Assembly (NCBI RefSeq): GCF_020217005.1
Contig: NZ_JAIWOI010000367.1
Span: 1-18,356 of the forward strand
Direction: 5' to 3'
Length of the DNA: 18,356 nucleotides
Source of the DNA: Rheinheimera sp.
Lineage (GTDB): Bacteria; Pseudomonadota; Gammaproteobacteria; Enterobacterales; Alteromonadaceae
Shown: in pieces, positions 6,961 to 14,907 of the stretch
Position numbering within the stretch: position 1 is the stretch's first letter
Layout: the number at the start of each line of letters is the position of its first letter
Program-made: the position numbers and the translations under genes
The notes under the pieces: model-generated
Seen by the model: only the letters and a program-made list of their open reading frames with translations
Database searches by the model: none
Told to the model about the DNA's origin: nothing

Positions 6961-7887
6961 ATGAACCTTGTTCGCATTGCCACCCGTAAAAGTGCGTTAG
7001 CTTTATGGCAAGCCAATTTTGTTAAAGCTGGGCTGGAGGCTGCTCATCCGGGGTTGCAGGTTGAGTTGGTGCCTATGTCTACTCAGGGCGATAAAATTCT
7101 GGATACTCCTTTAGCTAAAATTGGCGGCAAAGGGTTGTTTGTCAAAGAGCTGGAAACCGCTATGCTGGAAGGCCGTGCAGATATAGCAGTGCATAGTATG
7201 AAAGATGTACCAGTCGACTTTCCTGAAGGTTTGATGCTGCATACTATTTGTCGTCGTGAAGACCCACGTGATGCTTTTGTCTCCAACAACTATCAAAAGC
7301 TTGCTGATTTACCGCAAGGCGCTGTGGTGGGCACATCGAGTTTACGTCGTCAGTGCCAAATCAAAGCCATCAGACCTGACCTGCAGATCAAAGACTTACG
7401 TGGTAACGTCAATACGCGTCTGGCCAAGCTGGATGCGGGGGAGTTTGATGCCATTATTCTGGCGTCTGCTGGTTTAATTCGTTTAGGTTTTGAGGCCCGT
7501 ATCGCCAGCTTTTTAGAAGTGGACACTAGTTTGCCGGCCAATGGTCAGGGCGCTGTAGGTATTGAATGCCGTAGTGATGATTTGGTTGTTCAACAGCTGT
7601 TAGCTCCGCTGGAACATCAGGAAACCCGTATTTGTGTGTTGGCTGAACGGGCGATGAACCGCAAGCTGCAGGGCGGTTGTCAGGTACCTATTGGTGCTTT
7701 TGCTGTACTTCAGCAGAATGAACTTTGGCTGCGTGGTTTGGTCGGACAGTTGGATGGTTCCGAAATTTTGCGCTCAGAAATCAAAGGGGATGCGGCGGCA
7801 GCTGAGCAATTAGGAACTCAACTGGCTGAACAGTTACTGGCGTTAGGCGCAGACCGCATTTTAGATGCGGTCTACCGTCAGGCCTGA
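6961..7887 (+). CDS. hemC: Porphobilinogen deaminase (hydroxymethylbilane synthase)
   Basis: Polymerises four porphobilinogen molecules into hydroxymethylbilane in the heme/siroheme pathway. It has 308 residues, normal for the family. Cys240 in [10 protein letters not shown] carries the dipyrromethane cofactor. Asp82 in HSMKDVP is the catalytic aspartate. [10 protein letters not shown] (9-18), the Arg-rich [10 protein letters not shown] (124-133) and [10 protein letters not shown] (145-154) line the cofactor and substrate site. The frame stays open upstream to 6820, but the ATG at 6961 has a strong AAAGGAG five bases upstream and matches family starts. First gene of hemC-hemD-hemX-hemY; hemD starts five bases after its stop. 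Confidence 0.97.
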   Translation: MNLVRIATRKSALALWQANFVKAGLEAAHPGLQVELVPMSTQGDKILDTPLAKIGGKGLFVKELETAMLEGRADIAVHSMKDVPVDFPEGLMLHTICRREDPRDAFVSNNYQKLADLPQGAVVGTSSLRRQCQIKAIRPDLQIKDLRGNVNTRLAKLDAGEFDAIILASAGLIRLGFEARIASFLEVDTSLPANGQGAVGIECRSDDLVVQQLLAPLEHQETRICVLAERAMNRKLQGGCQVPIGAFAVLQQNELWLRGLVGQLDGSEILRSEIKGDAAAAEQLGTQLAEQLLALGADRILDAVYRQA

Positions 7888-7892
7888 TTGGC

Positions 7893-8663
7893 GTGAAGAC
7901 TCCACTGCTGGATCCATTGTGCCCAGTACTGATCACCAGACCAGCGGGCAAGGCGGATCAGCTGTTGGCCAGTTTAGATGAGCTGGCTATTCCTTACTTG
8001 TATCAGCCTTTGATCACCACCCAACTAGTGCCGTTAAAACCAAAAGCCGGCACTTTGCTGGAGCAGGCGGATCAGGTGATTTTTGTCAGTGTCAGCGCCG
8101 TCAGTTGTCTGCAACAACAATACGATTGCAAACAGATCACTGCGCCTTTAATAGCTGTTGGTACGACCACAGCCACAGTACTGGGAAAATGTAGTGGTCG
8201 TGAAGTGTTGGTGCCACAGGATCAGCGCAGTGAAGGCGTTTTGGCTTTGGCAGAATTACAGGATGTTGCTGATCAACATATAGTGATAGTGCGGGGCAAT
8301 GCTGGACGCGAGCTGATTAAAAAAGGCTTACAACAGCGCGGGGCCCATATTCATTATGTGCAAAGTTATCGCCGAGTGCCTTTGCCCTTGGATGGACAGA
8401 GCTTGTCGGACCAGTGGCGTCAGCAACATATTCAATGTATTGTGGTCACCAGCAACGAAATTTTACAGCTTATTTTTGAATTATTGCCCAAAGAGCAACA
8501 TAGCTGGTTACAGCAACAGTTATGGATTATGGTCAGCCCGCGGATGAAAGAAGCCGCTATAGAACTTGGGATAGAAGCGTCCCGTATTTATTTGTCAGCC
8601 AGTGCCAATGATCAGGCGTTACTGGAGGCTATTTGCCAGTTAAGAGGAACTTGTCATGACTGA
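7893..8663 (+). CDS. hemD: Uroporphyrinogen-III synthase
   Basis: Cyclises hydroxymethylbilane with inversion of ring D to give uroporphyrinogen III. HemD sequences diverge widely, but the family pattern is visible: LITRPAGKADQLLASL (about 13-28), FVSVSAVSCL, IAVGTTTATVLG, the second-domain motif IVRGNAGRELIKKGLQQRGA followed by YRRVP, and VVTSNEILQLIFELL. The 256-residue length and the position right after hemC support the call. The start is a GTG five bases after the hemC stop with only a weak AGG upstream, so expression probably depends on coupling to hemC. Its 3' end overlaps the hemX start by eight bases. Confidence 0.93.
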   Translation: MKTPLLDPLCPVLITRPAGKADQLLASLDELAIPYLYQPLITTQLVPLKPKAGTLLEQADQVIFVSVSAVSCLQQQYDCKQITAPLIAVGTTTATVLGKCSGREVLVPQDQRSEGVLALAELQDVADQHIVIVRGNAGRELIKKGLQQRGAHIHYVQSYRRVPLPLDGQSLSDQWRQQHIQCIVVTSNEILQLIFELLPKEQHSWLQQQLWIMVSPRMKEAAIELGIEASRIYLSASANDQALLEAICQLRGTCHD

Positions 8664-9762
8664 TACGCCGGTGGCTGTTACTGCCTCTGAATCTCCACTT
8701 TCCAAAGATCCGGTTGAAAAAGTGCCAGCAAAAAATACCCCGACACCCCCTGCTAAAACGGGCCGTGTGCTTGCCTGGTTTTCATTAGTGCTAAATCTGA
8801 TTTTGGTCGCTGCTGTTGCTGCAGCGATTTGGTGGTTATGGCCACAATGGACTGCTGTGCTGCAACAACAGCAGGTATTACAGCAACAGCAACTACAACA
8901 AACTGAACAAGGTAAACAGCAGCATCAGCAACTGACTGAACAATTGCAACAGCAATTGGCCTTAGTGACCGATCAGCAGAAACAACAAGCCGCGGCATCC
9001 GTTCAGCACCAACAGGCTTTATTGCAGTTGCAACTGGAGAGTAAAAAACAGTTAAGCAACGGTCGTACCTGGCAACTTTGGCAACTTCAGCAGTTGTTGC
9101 AATTAGCTGGGCAAAAAATCTGGTTAGAGCAGGACATGCCTGCGGCTTTACGTTTATTGCAAGGCGCTGAACAGCAACTGGCGGTATTGCAGGACAGCAG
9201 CATGCAGCCATTACGCCAGGCTATTCAGACTGATTTAGCTGAACTGCAAAAAAATACCTTGCCTGATGTCGCCAAAATCCAACTGGGACTAACCAGTCTG
9301 CGCAAAGCGGTCAATGATTTGCCCTTGCGTCAAAGTGAGCGCGCACTGGATAACACTGCCCCAGTAGTAGCCAGCAGCTCTGACTGGCAAAGCACCTTAC
9401 TTCAGCACTGGAATTCATTCTGGAGTTCGTTAGTGCATGTCCGTCCAACTCAACCTGAAGATTTATCTCTGTTATCTGTAGGGGAGCAACTGAGTTTGCG
9501 CAACACCTTGCAACAGCAACTGCTGTTGGCTGAACTTGCAGCGATGAAATATCAGAGCGAGCTGTATCAGGCAGCATTACAGCAGGCCATGGATACTTTA
9601 CAACGCTATTTTGCGGCTGTGGATCCAAGGGTAAGTGCGGCATCTGAGCAATTAGTGCAACTGGCGGCTTTACCTGTGGCTTTCCCAGCGCCGGCCGCTT
9701 TACAATCCAGCGCTGTGCTTGATCAGGTGATGCGCCAAAGCATGGTGGAGACCAAGCCATGA
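8656..9762 (+). CDS. hemX: HemX, membrane-anchored Gln-rich coiled-coil protein
   Basis: A 368-residue inner-membrane protein of the HemX family, encoded with hemCD and hemY in gammaproteobacteria. A Pro/Thr/Lys-rich cytoplasmic N-terminus (1-37) is followed by one transmembrane helix (about 38-61) and a periplasmic coiled coil very rich in glutamine (about 66-131, with roughly half of residues Gln). A helical C-terminal domain completes it. Despite an old annotation as uroporphyrin-III C-methyltransferase, it lacks the SAM-binding Rossmann motifs of that family, and its role is unresolved; a scaffold role is inference. The ATG has AGAGGAA eight bases upstream inside hemD. The hemY start overlaps its stop as ATGA. 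Confidence 0.92.
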   Translation: MTDTPVAVTASESPLSKDPVEKVPAKNTPTPPAKTGRVLAWFSLVLNLILVAAVAAAIWWLWPQWTAVLQQQQVLQQQQLQQTEQGKQQHQQLTEQLQQQLALVTDQQKQQAAASVQHQQALLQLQLESKKQLSNGRTWQLWQLQQLLQLAGQKIWLEQDMPAALRLLQGAEQQLAVLQDSSMQPLRQAIQTDLAELQKNTLPDVAKIQLGLTSLRKAVNDLPLRQSERALDNTAPVVASSSDWQSTLLQHWNSFWSSLVHVRPTQPEDLSLLSVGEQLSLRNTLQQQLLLAELAAMKYQSELYQAALQQAMDTLQRYFAAVDPRVSAASEQLVQLAALPVAFPAPAALQSSAVLDQVMRQSMVETKP

Positions 9763-10844
9763 TCCGTTTGCTGAGCTTAGTTTTACTGCTGGCCGCAGCC
9801 ATGTTGGTGGGTCCCTGGTTGACGCAGCATCCTGGTTATCTGATGCTGGTGCTGGGGCCTTGGACCATCGAAATGACGCTGGTGGGTTTTGTTATCCTGC
9901 TGGTACTTACTCTGGGTCTGTTGTGGCTGACGCTACGCATAGTGCGGCCTTTTTTGGGGTTTCGTAACTGGACCTTAAATCCGTTTCGTGGCCGTCAACA
10001 GCGCAAAGCGCGTTTGGCTTTTGAACAAGCAGCTTTGGCCTTAGCAGCAGGACGGTTTCAGGACGCCGAACAGTATTTTGACCGTTCTGACGCCATGCCA
10101 GAATTTACTATGCTACGTCAGAGTATGGCGTGTTATGCTGCATTACAGGCTGGGCACGCTGCTAAAGCTATGCAACTGGCCGAACAATTGGACGCAACCC
10201 AGGCTCAGAGCTGTTATGTCAAAGCCGATCTATTATTGCGCCAGAATCAGGCCAAAGCAGCGCTGGAGTTATTGCAGCCTCACATGCTGATACCAGCAGA
10301 TGCGCCTTTGTTAGCTCCTCTGTATTTTCAGGCGCTTTTAGCAGCCGGTCATAATATTGAAGTTTTTCACACCGTACTGAAAGCCATAGAACAGAAGTGG
10401 TTTACTAAAGCGCAGTGGCAATTGCAACGTTATCAGATTTATCCGCAGGCTATCCGCAATCTGGCGGCTCAGGGCGTGTTTGACGAAAGCAGTGATTATT
10501 GGCTGGCTTTACCTTCGAAAGAACGCAAGTCGATGGCTGCCGTGGTGGGACGGGTGTGGGCTAAAGTCAAAGCAGGCCAGGCCGAACAAGCTGAAAAGCT
10601 GCTGGTGGATCACCTGGCTTACACTGACTTGCCTTTGGTCTGGCCTGTGCTGAAACAAATCCCGCTAAAACGCCATGTAGTGCTGCTGCGCAAACAACTG
10701 CAGCATTGGTTACGTGATCACAAAGAGGACGCTGTGTTGTATGCGACTCTTGCCTATTGTGCAGAGCAAGACGGCGAGCCTTTGCAGGCTGAAATGGCCT
10801 GGCAAAAAGCCCTGCAGTATCAACCCGGTTTAAAAATCTCCTGA
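9759..10844 (+). CDS. hemY: HemY, TPR inner-membrane protein
   Basis: A 361-residue protein of the gammaproteobacterial HemY family, unrelated to protoporphyrinogen oxidase HemY of Bacillus. Two N-terminal transmembrane helices (about 3-20 and 40-60) are separated by a short periplasmic loop. RPFLGFRNWTLNPFRGRQQRKARLAFEQ begins the cytoplasmic part, written here only to locate it at about residues 63-90. TPR-like helical repeats (about 85-355) follow, with Ala/Leu/Gln-rich segments such as AALALAAGRFQDAEQYF and an end repeat AEQDGEPLQAEMAWQKAL. It is thought to organise heme-synthesis enzymes at the membrane, but this is not proven. It overlaps hemX by four bases (ATGA) and ends one base before the glycosylase gene. 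Confidence 0.92.
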   Translation: MIRLLSLVLLLAAAMLVGPWLTQHPGYLMLVLGPWTIEMTLVGFVILLVLTLGLLWLTLRIVRPFLGFRNWTLNPFRGRQQRKARLAFEQAALALAAGRFQDAEQYFDRSDAMPEFTMLRQSMACYAALQAGHAAKAMQLAEQLDATQAQSCYVKADLLLRQNQAKAALELLQPHMLIPADAPLLAPLYFQALLAAGHNIEVFHTVLKAIEQKWFTKAQWQLQRYQIYPQAIRNLAAQGVFDESSDYWLALPSKERKSMAAVVGRVWAKVKAGQAEQAEKLLVDHLAYTDLPLVWPVLKQIPLKRHVVLLRKQLQHWLRDHKEDAVLYATLAYCAEQDGEPLQAEMAWQKALQYQPGLKIS

Positions 10845-10845
10845 G

Positions 10846-11355
10846 ATGCAATCAGAGCTTTTAACAGGTCTGGCGCCAATTATTGGAGCCAGACCTCGTA
10901 TTCTGTTACTTGGCAGTATGCCAGGTGCCGCCTCGTTGACTGAACAACGTTATTACGCTCATCCGCGCAATTTATTCTGGCCCTTTATGCAGCAGCTTTT
11001 TGCTATTCCGGTTGAGCTTGAATATCGGCAGCGTTGTCAGTTACTGACTGAACAAGGGATAGCGCTGTGGGATGTCATCGCTCACTGCGAAAGACCCGGC
11101 AGCCTGGATAGTGCCATTAAAAAAAGCAGCGTGATTTGTAATACGATTCCGCAATTGCTTGAAGCACAACCACAAATTCTAAAGATTTGTTTTAATGGCA
11201 GCAAAGCAGCAGAAGAGTTTAAACGTCATCTGCTGCCTCTGATTAAACATCGGACTGATATAGAATATTTCCAACTTCCATCCAGCAGCCCAGCTCATGC
11301 CAGCCAAAGCAAAGAAGCAAAGCTGGAATTGTGGGCAAGGGCTTTACTGGAATAA
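10846..11355 (+). CDS. Family-6 UDG superfamily hypoxanthine-DNA (deoxyinosine) glycosylase
   Basis: A 169-residue DNA repair glycosylase of the HDG branch of the uracil-DNA glycosylase superfamily, which removes deaminated adenine (hypoxanthine) from DNA. The signature is ILLLGSMPGAASLTEQRYYA (19-38) followed by HPRNLFWPFM (39-48), where Asn42 is a likely catalytic residue. The second active-site loop appears as LPSSSPAHA near the C-terminus, and LWDVIAHCERPGSLDSAI lies between. The length is typical. The ATG comes one base after the hemY stop, so it is probably translated from the hem transcript, though the functions are unrelated. Its 3' end overlaps the convergent Sel1/TonB gene by 12 bases. 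Confidence 0.88.
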   Translation: MQSELLTGLAPIIGARPRILLLGSMPGAASLTEQRYYAHPRNLFWPFMQQLFAIPVELEYRQRCQLLTEQGIALWDVIAHCERPGSLDSAIKKSSVICNTIPQLLEAQPQILKICFNGSKAAEEFKRHLLPLIKHRTDIEYFQLPSSSPAHASQSKEAKLELWARALLE

Positions 11356-12699
11356 CACTTCCAATTCAGCTGTAGCTTCAAAACCCAGAGTTTGAGCCTG
11401 TTGAAACATTGCTTTGGCTTCAGAGGTTTTTTGTTCTGTCAGTAACTCAATGGCGTGCCAGCCTAAAGCTACAGGATCATTTTTTTGCTGCAAATACTTA
11501 GCCCAGCCTTGATCAAACTGAGCCCGGGCGCGTTGGGCTTCGAGCAAGCCATTGCGGGCGGCTTGGTCCAGCCAGTAGTGATCCGTCCATTCTTTCGGCC
11601 TCTTAGGTATGGTCTTTACATACATCTTATCTTTGGCAAAAAACGGTGCCTTTCCTGTGTTGAAGTTTAGATCCCAAGGCGCAATTCTGTACTCTCCGGC
11701 CTTGTCTATAAACTCAAGCTTGTCGCCTTCTGTCAGTGGAACTTCGCCGTCAAGCACTCTGAGTTGTATCAATTTTTTCTGCTGGTCGACCTGCACTAGT
11801 GCTGTACCACTAAAGGCGGGCATAGGAACAGCCCGAGCTTTTTCCGGTCGGAAGTCAGCTTGTTGTGGGGGGAGCTTCTGTTGCAACAGGTTAAGATCTG
11901 CTGTGGTATCAGAGGCTGGGTCCAGATAATTCAATAAAATGGCATTCGTGTATTGGTGGCTCGCTATGCCAGCTAAAGCTCCAGGCCAGGTGTCTTGCTG
12001 CAGTGACATAAATAGTTTGTCGCGCCATTTGTCCTGTCCGGCCATATCCAGGCTAAAACTCAAGGTGACGGTATGAATAGACTTTTGTGGTGATGGTTGA
12101 TATCGCCATTGTCTCAGTGCATGCTCGGCTGCATCATCAAATACGCCAGCAGGGAAACTGTGTTGAGTTTGCGCATAAATAACTTCGCCTTGCTCATCAA
12201 TCAGTAACAGAACAGACGCGAAACCCTGAGTACCTCTGCGCGCTGCATTTATGGGATATCTGGGTTCCACCCGCTGAATAATTTCTCTGTTGTTGTCTTT
12301 TGCTGGTTGTGCAGTTTTTTGTTGTTGCATACTGGCGTAAGACGGCACAGCCTGACTGTGCCATAACTTAGCCTGCTCCTGAGCTTGTTGTTTTTGCTCA
12401 TCACTCAATCGGGAGTCAAGAGTCTGTATACCTGTAAGGGCATTGGGGTGACCAAGCTCAGCGGCCAGACTGAAATAGCTGTAGGCAAGTGGCATATTCT
12501 GAGCCATCCCTTGGCCATTCATAGCCATCACTGCAAGATTAAACGCTGCAGTGGCATTGCCCAAAGGCAGTAACAGCTCAAACTCGGCTTTTGCTTGTTG
12601 GTAATGTTGTTGGTGATAGAGCTGGCTCGCCTGATAAGTATCGGCCAGAGCTACAGATGAAATCAGCAAAGCTGAGCTGAGTACCAGTAGTTTTAACAT
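11344..12699 (-). CDS. Periplasmic Sel1-repeat protein with TonB-type C-terminal domain
   Basis: A 451-residue exported protein. Residues 1-19 form a signal peptide (likely cut at ALA before Asp20). Residues ~24-92 hold Sel1/TPR-like repeats (AKAEFELLLPLGNATAAFNLAVMAMNG region, then LAYSYFSLAAELGHPNAL). Residues ~138-218 are a TonB C-terminal domain: VEPRYPINAARRGTQGFASV, then VIYAQT, then ALRQWRYQPS. A middle region (220-370) of unknown fold and another Sel1-like stretch (~372-445) follow. Canonical TonB is anchored by an N-terminal helix and has a Pro-rich spacer; neither is present, so ExbBD-driven energy transduction is doubtful. The ATG has AGGAA six bases upstream. It lies 71 bases downstream of csaA on the same strand. 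Function unknown. Confidence 0.8.
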   Translation of the reverse strand: MLKLLVLSSALLISSVALADTYQASQLYHQQHYQQAKAEFELLLPLGNATAAFNLAVMAMNGQGMAQNMPLAYSYFSLAAELGHPNALTGIQTLDSRLSDEQKQQAQEQAKLWHSQAVPSYASMQQQKTAQPAKDNNREIIQRVEPRYPINAARRGTQGFASVLLLIDEQGEVIYAQTQHSFPAGVFDDAAEHALRQWRYQPSPQKSIHTVTLSFSLDMAGQDKWRDKLFMSLQQDTWPGALAGIASHQYTNAILLNYLDPASDTTADLNLLQQKLPPQQADFRPEKARAVPMPAFSGTALVQVDQQKKLIQLRVLDGEVPLTEGDKLEFIDKAGEYRIAPWDLNFNTGKAPFFAKDKMYVKTIPKRPKEWTDHYWLDQAARNGLLEAQRARAQFDQGWAKYLQQKNDPVALGWHAIELLTEQKTSEAKAMFQQAQTLGFEATAELEVLFQ

Positions 12700-12734
12700 C
12701 CATTGTTCCTTTGAGTCCTTGAAAATCCACGCAA

Positions 12735-12763
12735 ATAGTAGCTACAAAGGATCGTCTGGTAAA
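12735..12763 (-). promoter_or_regulatory. Candidate promoter of the Sel1/TonB gene
   Basis: On the minus strand, TTTACC (12763-12758, 4 of 6) and TACTAT (12740-12735, 4 of 6) are separated by 17 bases. Transcription would start near 12728, about 28 bases before the ATG, which suits a short leader with AGGAA. It lies in the 71-base gap after csaA. Consensus match only. Confidence 0.35.
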
Positions 12764-12770
12764 TATTTTG

Positions 12771-13109
12771 TTAAGCCAATTTAGCTCCATTTGGAACGGT
12801 TTGGTCCGGCACCGCCAATACTACAGCGCCATCGGGTCGGTAAAATCCTGTGATCAGACATTCAGAGCGAAATGGTCCTATTTGTTTGATAGGAAAATTC
12901 ACCACTGCAACCACCTGTTTACCCAGCAATTCCTCTTTAGTGTACAAAGCCGTGATCTGAGCACTGCTTTGTTTCACCCCTATTTCAATGCCAAAATCTA
13001 CTTTGAGCTTATAGGCCGTTTTACGGGCTTCCGGAAAATCAGTGACTTCGATCACAGTACCAGTTCTGAGTTCTACTACAGCAAACTGATCCCAACTAAT
13101 AGCCTCCAT
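12771..13109 (-). CDS. csaA: CsaA family tRNA-binding protein / export chaperone
   Basis: A 112-residue single-domain OB-fold protein of the EMAPII/tRNA-binding type. The CsaA signature is nearly complete: [28 protein letters not shown] (24-40), [31 protein letters not shown] (62-81) and the C-terminal [12 protein letters not shown]. Family members bind tRNA and, in Bacillus, unfolded export precursors; which role applies here is unknown. The ATG has AAGGAG seven bases upstream. It is probably a small separate transcription unit, with the Sel1/TonB gene following on the same strand after a 71-base gap that carries a candidate promoter. Confidence 0.93.
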   Translation of the reverse strand: MEAISWDQFAVVELRTGTVIEVTDFPEARKTAYKLKVDFGIEIGVKQSSAQITALYTKEELLGKQVVAVVNFPIKQIGPFRSECLITGFYRPDGAVVLAVPDQTVPNGAKLA

Positions 13110-13215
13110 AACATCGCTCCTTTTTTTACAAAGACTTAGCTTTACATACTAACCTTCAAGTTGTCATGGTTTAATAGGAAATGCGTACAGGAGAAATCAA
13201 TTTCACTATTTCGCC

Positions 13216-13244
13216 TTGACAGAAAATATAAAAGCATAAATATT
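13216..13244 (+). promoter_or_regulatory. Candidate promoter for the cyanophycinase-like gene
   Basis: A perfect TTGACA (13216-13221) is followed 17 bases later by AATATT (13239-13244, 4 of 6), in an A-rich context. It is the best sigma-70 match in the intergenic region. The start of transcription would be about 240 bases before the ATG at 13491. Confidence 0.45.
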
Positions 13245-13416
13245 GAATTACATCGCTTATTTAGTTTTGACTTTGTATGACTTCAATCCACGCTTGCTCA
13301 GAAAGATTTGCCCGGACAGCAGCTCCGGCGAATTTGCATGCGTGCTCCACTGATTACCACTTGTCTGAGTGGTTCGACGAATAAATATCCGCAATTGATC
13401 TGACCGAATTTTATAT

Positions 13417-13460
13417 GCAGCTGTTCGGCTGCCTGTAAAACCATGGCCTTTGGCCGTTTT
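13417..13460 (+). promoter_or_regulatory. Two adjacent leader hairpins before the peptidase start
   Basis: GCAGC-TGTTCG-GCTGC (13417-13432) forms a five-base-pair hairpin. Directly after it, AAAAC(cat)GGCC-TTT-GGCCGTTTT (13437-13460) can fold with a three-base bulge and ends in a short T-run. They lie 30 bases before the ATG. They could be a weak terminator/attenuator or an mRNA-stabilising structure. Stem strength is modest. Confidence 0.3.
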
Positions 13461-13490
13461 AACATCATAAAAAGAAGCAGGAAAATAAAA

Positions 13491-14873
13491 ATGAAAGCAC
13501 CTCTCTTAGGCGCGTTGGCGCTGCTATTCAGCAGTCACAGCTTTGCCTGTTTGCAACAAGAAAGTGAAAGCAACAATACCGAAAGCACCGCTGATGGCGC
13601 CTTGTGCAGTGGCACAGTAGTAGCGGCCAGCATAGGCAGCAGTTCAGATCAGGATTGGTATTATTTTGATACCACAGCAACAGGAGATATCAGTGTCAGT
13701 TTAAGTCATGGCTCAGGCAAAGACTTTGATTGGTACCTGTATCGCAGCTCTGGCAGTTATATTCTGTCCGGACAAAGCAGTGCCAACCCGGAAAGCGGCA
13801 CTTATACCGCATCACCAGCAGGGCGCCACTATATCAAAGTCACACGCTACAGCGGCACAGGCACTTATCAGCTAAACGTTAATTTTGTCGGCAGTACGGG
13901 CGGTGGCGAAAATCCTCCTCCTACCGGAGGCTGTAATTACGGGGCAAGACCGTCCAAACCCAGTAATTTGACCAGCTACATCACAGGTTCAAGCTCTGAT
14001 ACTTGTGTCACCTTATCCAATCCTGCTTTATTGCTTATGGGTGGGGGTACTGATGTGGACAATGCCTTTAGTTTAAGGGTTGGGCCTCATATTCAAGGTG
14101 GCAATATTGTGGTGCTACGAACTGCAGGTACCAATGCGTACAATACTTACCTACAGGGCTTAACTAATGCCGCTTCGGTTGAAACCATTATTGTTGACAC
14201 AGTGACTAAGGCCAACTCAGATTATGTTGACTGGGCCATTCGCTCGGCTGAGTTTGTCTGGTTAGCAGGTGGTGATCAGTCAGCTTACCTGAATGCGTGG
14301 AAAGGCACTAAAGTCCAGTCAGCTATCCAGCATGTATATGACAAAGGTGGTGTGGTTGGCGGTACTTCTGCTGGTGATCATGTGTTAAGTCAGTATGTTT
14401 ATGACCCAGATGGAGTAGCAGGAGCCATCAGCGCTGAAGCTGTGACGGATTTTTGCCACCAAACTATCAATATCAGCTCAGGCTTTTTAAATTTCCCTGC
14501 GCTGCAAGGGGTGATCAACGATACCCACTTCCGGCAACGTGACCGGATGGGCCGTTCTATGGTATTTCAGGCTAAAGTTGGCGCTGCAAGTCGTGTTGTG
14601 GCAATTTCAGAGGCGACCTCTTTGTTTGTGAATAGCAGTGGTCAAGGCATAGTGGATGGCACTAATGAAGTTTATATCCTCAAATCTGACGCACAGACCC
14701 AATACGTTCAAACCAGTTGTGGTTTGCCAGTGAAAGTAAACAACCTGCTTAGGTATAAATTGGTTAGTGGCGATCAGTACAACTTAACTAATAACAGCAC
14801 TTCTATAGTGCCAACCCGCATCAGTTTGGATGGTAGCAAAGCCAGTTTCTACACACCTACCAGTCCGTACTAA
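13491..14873 (+). CDS. Secreted cyanophycinase-like S51 serine peptidase with PPC domain
   Basis: A 460-residue exported protein. The signal peptide (1-19) is followed by a bacterial pre-peptidase C-terminal (PPC) beta domain (about 20-133: QDWYYFD, DWYLYRSSG, GRHYIKVTRYSGTGTYQLNV), a Gly/Pro linker (135-147) and a peptidase S51/cyanophycinase domain (about 176-440). Catalytic candidates are Ser293 in GGTSAGDH, His346 in NDTHFRQRDRMGR and Glu374 in ISEATSLFV, in the order and rough spacing I recall for cyanophycinase CphB. LAGGDQS (258-264) is another family motif. Six cysteines suit disulfides outside the cytoplasm. The likely substrate is cyanophycin (Asp-Arg polymer) or another isopeptide, not proven. 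The frame is open from 13443, but the ATG at 13491 starts the signal peptide and has AGGA upstream. It stands alone. Confidence 0.85.
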   Translation: MKAPLLGALALLFSSHSFACLQQESESNNTESTADGALCSGTVVAASIGSSSDQDWYYFDTTATGDISVSLSHGSGKDFDWYLYRSSGSYILSGQSSANPESGTYTASPAGRHYIKVTRYSGTGTYQLNVNFVGSTGGGENPPPTGGCNYGARPSKPSNLTSYITGSSSDTCVTLSNPALLLMGGGTDVDNAFSLRVGPHIQGGNIVVLRTAGTNAYNTYLQGLTNAASVETIIVDTVTKANSDYVDWAIRSAEFVWLAGGDQSAYLNAWKGTKVQSAIQHVYDKGGVVGGTSAGDHVLSQYVYDPDGVAGAISAEAVTDFCHQTINISSGFLNFPALQGVINDTHFRQRDRMGRSMVFQAKVGAASRVVAISEATSLFVNSSGQGIVDGTNEVYILKSDAQTQYVQTSCGLPVKVNNLLRYKLVSGDQYNLTNNSTSIVPTRISLDGSKASFYTPTSPY

Positions 14874-14893
14874 TCCTGCCAGTTCGTACTAAT
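14860..14893 (+). repeat. 19-base-period tandem duplication across the peptidase stop codon
   Basis: CCAGTCCGTACTAAT (14860-14874) recurs as CCAGTTCGTACTAAT (14879-14893), 14 of 15 bases identical with period 19. The first copy encodes the last residues and stop codon; the second lies just after it. This looks like a recent slippage duplication that does not change the protein. Confidence 0.7.
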
Positions 14894-14907
14894 TTAGTAA
14901 TGTGAAT

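Larger units (their letters stand above)
13110..13490. other. Long divergent intergenic region before the cyanophycinase-like gene
   Basis: No gene supported in these 381 bases between csaA (minus) and the S51 peptidase gene (plus). It holds a good plus-strand promoter candidate (13216-13244), two potential leader hairpins close to the peptidase start (13417-13460), and a short CCGGA/TCCGG inverted repeat near 13313-13329. A 35-codon frame at 13277-13384 lacks a ribosome binding site and is not called. If the promoter is used, the peptidase mRNA would have a leader of about 240 bases. Confidence 0.6.

Noticed and set aside
8859..8990. CAG/CAA-rich stretch considered as a DNA microsatellite
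   Set aside because: It encodes the Gln-rich coiled coil of HemX with mixed codons and no fixed repeat unit.
8753..9211. Long minus-strand open frame opposite hemX
   Set aside because: It is a shadow of the Gln-rich (CAG/CAA) hemX coding sequence; no start signal and low-complexity translation.
13277..13384. A 35-codon ORF (starts MTSIHACSER) in the leader of the cyanophycinase-like gene
   Set aside because: No ribosome binding site, no recognisable family, and unremarkable composition; open frames of this length are expected by chance.
13545..13553. Possible lipobox at Cys20 of the cyanophycinase-like protein
   Set aside because: The residues before the Cys are Ser-Phe-Ala, which do not fit the Leu-Ala/Ser-Gly/Ala rule; ordinary signal peptidase I cleavage is more likely.
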